From assembly GCA_041672845.1 (NCBI GenBank), contig JBAYYV010000006.1, positions 1 to 64,000 of the forward strand: a stretch of DNA of 64,000 nucleotides. The letters run 5' to 3'. The notes below the pieces were generated by a model, which ran no database searches, was not told the origin of the DNA, and worked only from the letters and a program-made list of their open reading frames with translations. The translations under genes and the position numbers were made by a program. This stretch comes from JBAYDV01 sp041672845 (GTDB lineage Bacteria; Bacteroidota; Bacteroidia; Bacteroidales; UBA932). Below are positions 63,067 through 64,000 of the stretch, piece by piece (position 1 is the stretch's first letter; each line of letters starts with the position of its first letter).

Positions 63067-64000
63067 CTAATTCTTTATTTTACCTGTTCTTAAATTCAAA
63101 GAGACTTCGTCTCCTTCTACAGTAGTTAATTTTAATATATTATTAGAAATAATCTTAATCTCAGAATCTGGACTAATCATATTATTTTTCGAGAAATCTG
63201 CAATAACTATACCGTTATTATCATAAATCAAAGTTTGATATTTGGTTTTTAAAATTAAATAAATTCTTCCACCTATCTTTTTAACTTTAGGTAATCTAAT
63301 AATATTCTCTTGAGTTTTTATATCTTTCCAACCCGAACATTTTTCACCTTTTAAATTATACTTGCTTACACTATTATTATCGTGCAGTACTAATATTGAA
63401 TAATTTCTATTACCATTATCAATAACTGTAGGCCCAAGTACTATATTTTTCTTAAAATCAATAGGGAATCCATTTACGATTCTACCTAATCTATCCATAA
63501 GCCATATTTTAGAACCAGCAGCAAATAGCCATTGTAATTTGCCATTTTTAAGATAATCGACAGTACTTATATAACCTGCTATAGAATTACCTATTTTATT
63601 TTTAGAAATGAATCTGTTTCTATGGTCTATTAGCTTAACATAACCATCTTTAGTTTCTTGTAAATAATTATTTTTCTTAGTTTTATAATTATAAACTTTA
63701 TAAGGACCGTGAGGAATTATTACAGGTGTATTATCCTCGATTTTTTCTTTATTATTATTTCCAAAAGAAGGAGGTAGCGGTAACTTAGCTAAAGTTTCTG
63801 AATACACATAACCGTCTAAATTCATACGTCCATTATTATCTTTAATATCAAATATTAAGTAATTAAAGTTTCCTTTAAGTAACTCAGATTTGATTTTAAG
63901 AGCATATTCTTCTTTGAAAATCTTAGATATAGAATCTTGATAATCTGAAGTCTTAATAATAAATTTAAATGCAGCAGCATCATCATATGTATTTTCTGCA
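63067..64000 (-). CDS. Large envelope-type protein, C-terminal part, truncated by window edge
   Basis: The minus-strand frame is open from the right edge (first full codon at 63999), so the N-terminus is outside. About 310 residues are visible. An internal Met at 63825 is not a start, because coding-like sequence (KFIIKTSDYQDSISKIF, FDIKDNNGR) continues upstream. Repeated beta-strand phrases (STVDYLKNGKLQWLFAAG, WLMDRLGRIVNGFPIDF, SVSKYNLKGEKCSGW) look like propeller blades. I recall similar C-termini in Bacteroidota DUF3352-type proteins but cannot confirm. Function unknown. Confidence 0.65.
   Translation of the reverse strand, partial: AENTYDDAAAFKFIIKTSDYQDSISKIFKEEYALKIKSELLKGNFNYLIFDIKDNNGRMNLDGYVYSETLAKLPLPPSFGNNNKEKIEDNTPVIIPHGPYKVYNYKTKKNNYLQETKDGYVKLIDHRNRFISKNKIGNSIAGYISTVDYLKNGKLQWLFAAGSKIWLMDRLGRIVNGFPIDFKKNIVLGPTVIDNGNRNYSILVLHDNNSVSKYNLKGEKCSGWKDIKTQENIIRLPKVKKIGGRIYLILKTKYQTLIYDNNGIVIADFSKNNMISPDSEIKIISNNILKLTTVEGDEVSLNLRTGKIKN

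Noticed and set aside
63067..63825. Complete gene starting at the Met at 63825
   Set aside because: The same frame stays open and coding-like to the right edge, so the gene is truncated by the window.

Overview
The window is a compact, AT-rich stretch from a member of the Bacteroidota. The evidence is a division and cell-wall cluster in the Bacteroidota order (mraZ-rsmH-ftsL-ftsI-murE-mraY-murD-ftsW-murG-murC-ftsQ-ftsA-ftsZ), a type III glutamine synthetase, an ExbB/ExbD operon with two ExbD copies, promoters matching the Bacteroidota TAnnTTTG -7 element, and starts without Shine-Dalgarno sequences. No rRNA, tRNA, CRISPR array or intact insertion sequence was seen.

The first ~17 kb looks mosaic. 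1-4062 is the end of a nonribosomal peptide synthetase (NRPS) operon: the synthetase 3' end, its phosphopantetheinyl transferase, a membrane-anchored alpha/beta hydrolase and a formyltransferase-like protein. Next come gene remnants on the other strand (4063-4372). 4697-11723 is a complete, tightly overlapped histidine operon (hisG-D-C-B-H-A-F-IE). It is preceded by a His-rich leader peptide, a terminator and a competing antiterminator, which together form a ribosome-mediated attenuator. 11939-16611 holds a GC-richer SAM methyltransferase, a large two-part glycosyltransferase and, tail to tail with it, a GH130-type phosphorylase. A decayed AbiEii-like toxin gene sits at 16700-16925.

From ~17 kb on, composition looks uniform and low-GC. 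17089-19749 is an uncharacterised cassette of two D-Ala-D-Ala-ligase-like ATP-grasp enzymes and a GNAT acetyltransferase, followed by glutamine synthetase III (19879-22065). A 1-kb noncoding stretch (22066-23125) carries three families of tandem repeats, then three TGTGG boxes spaced 20 bp apart that abut a promoter ahead of mraZ, probably the MraZ operator. The dcw cluster runs to 38562 and continues into gltX. Then come galE (reverse), rpiB, truB, queA and dprA. A reverse-strand group (response regulator, histidine kinase, Pit phosphate transporter) has direct repeats like Pho boxes. After that come tatD, ansA, the exbB/exbD operon, asnS, udk and a TonB-like gene. The right end is a reverse-strand run: S41 protease, dCMP deaminase, acyl-CoA synthetase, MsbA-like ABC exporter, a DUF4834-like protein and a truncated large envelope protein.

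Several intergenic gaps in the low-GC part hold short tandem repeats of 15-21 bp, a recurring and unexplained genome feature.
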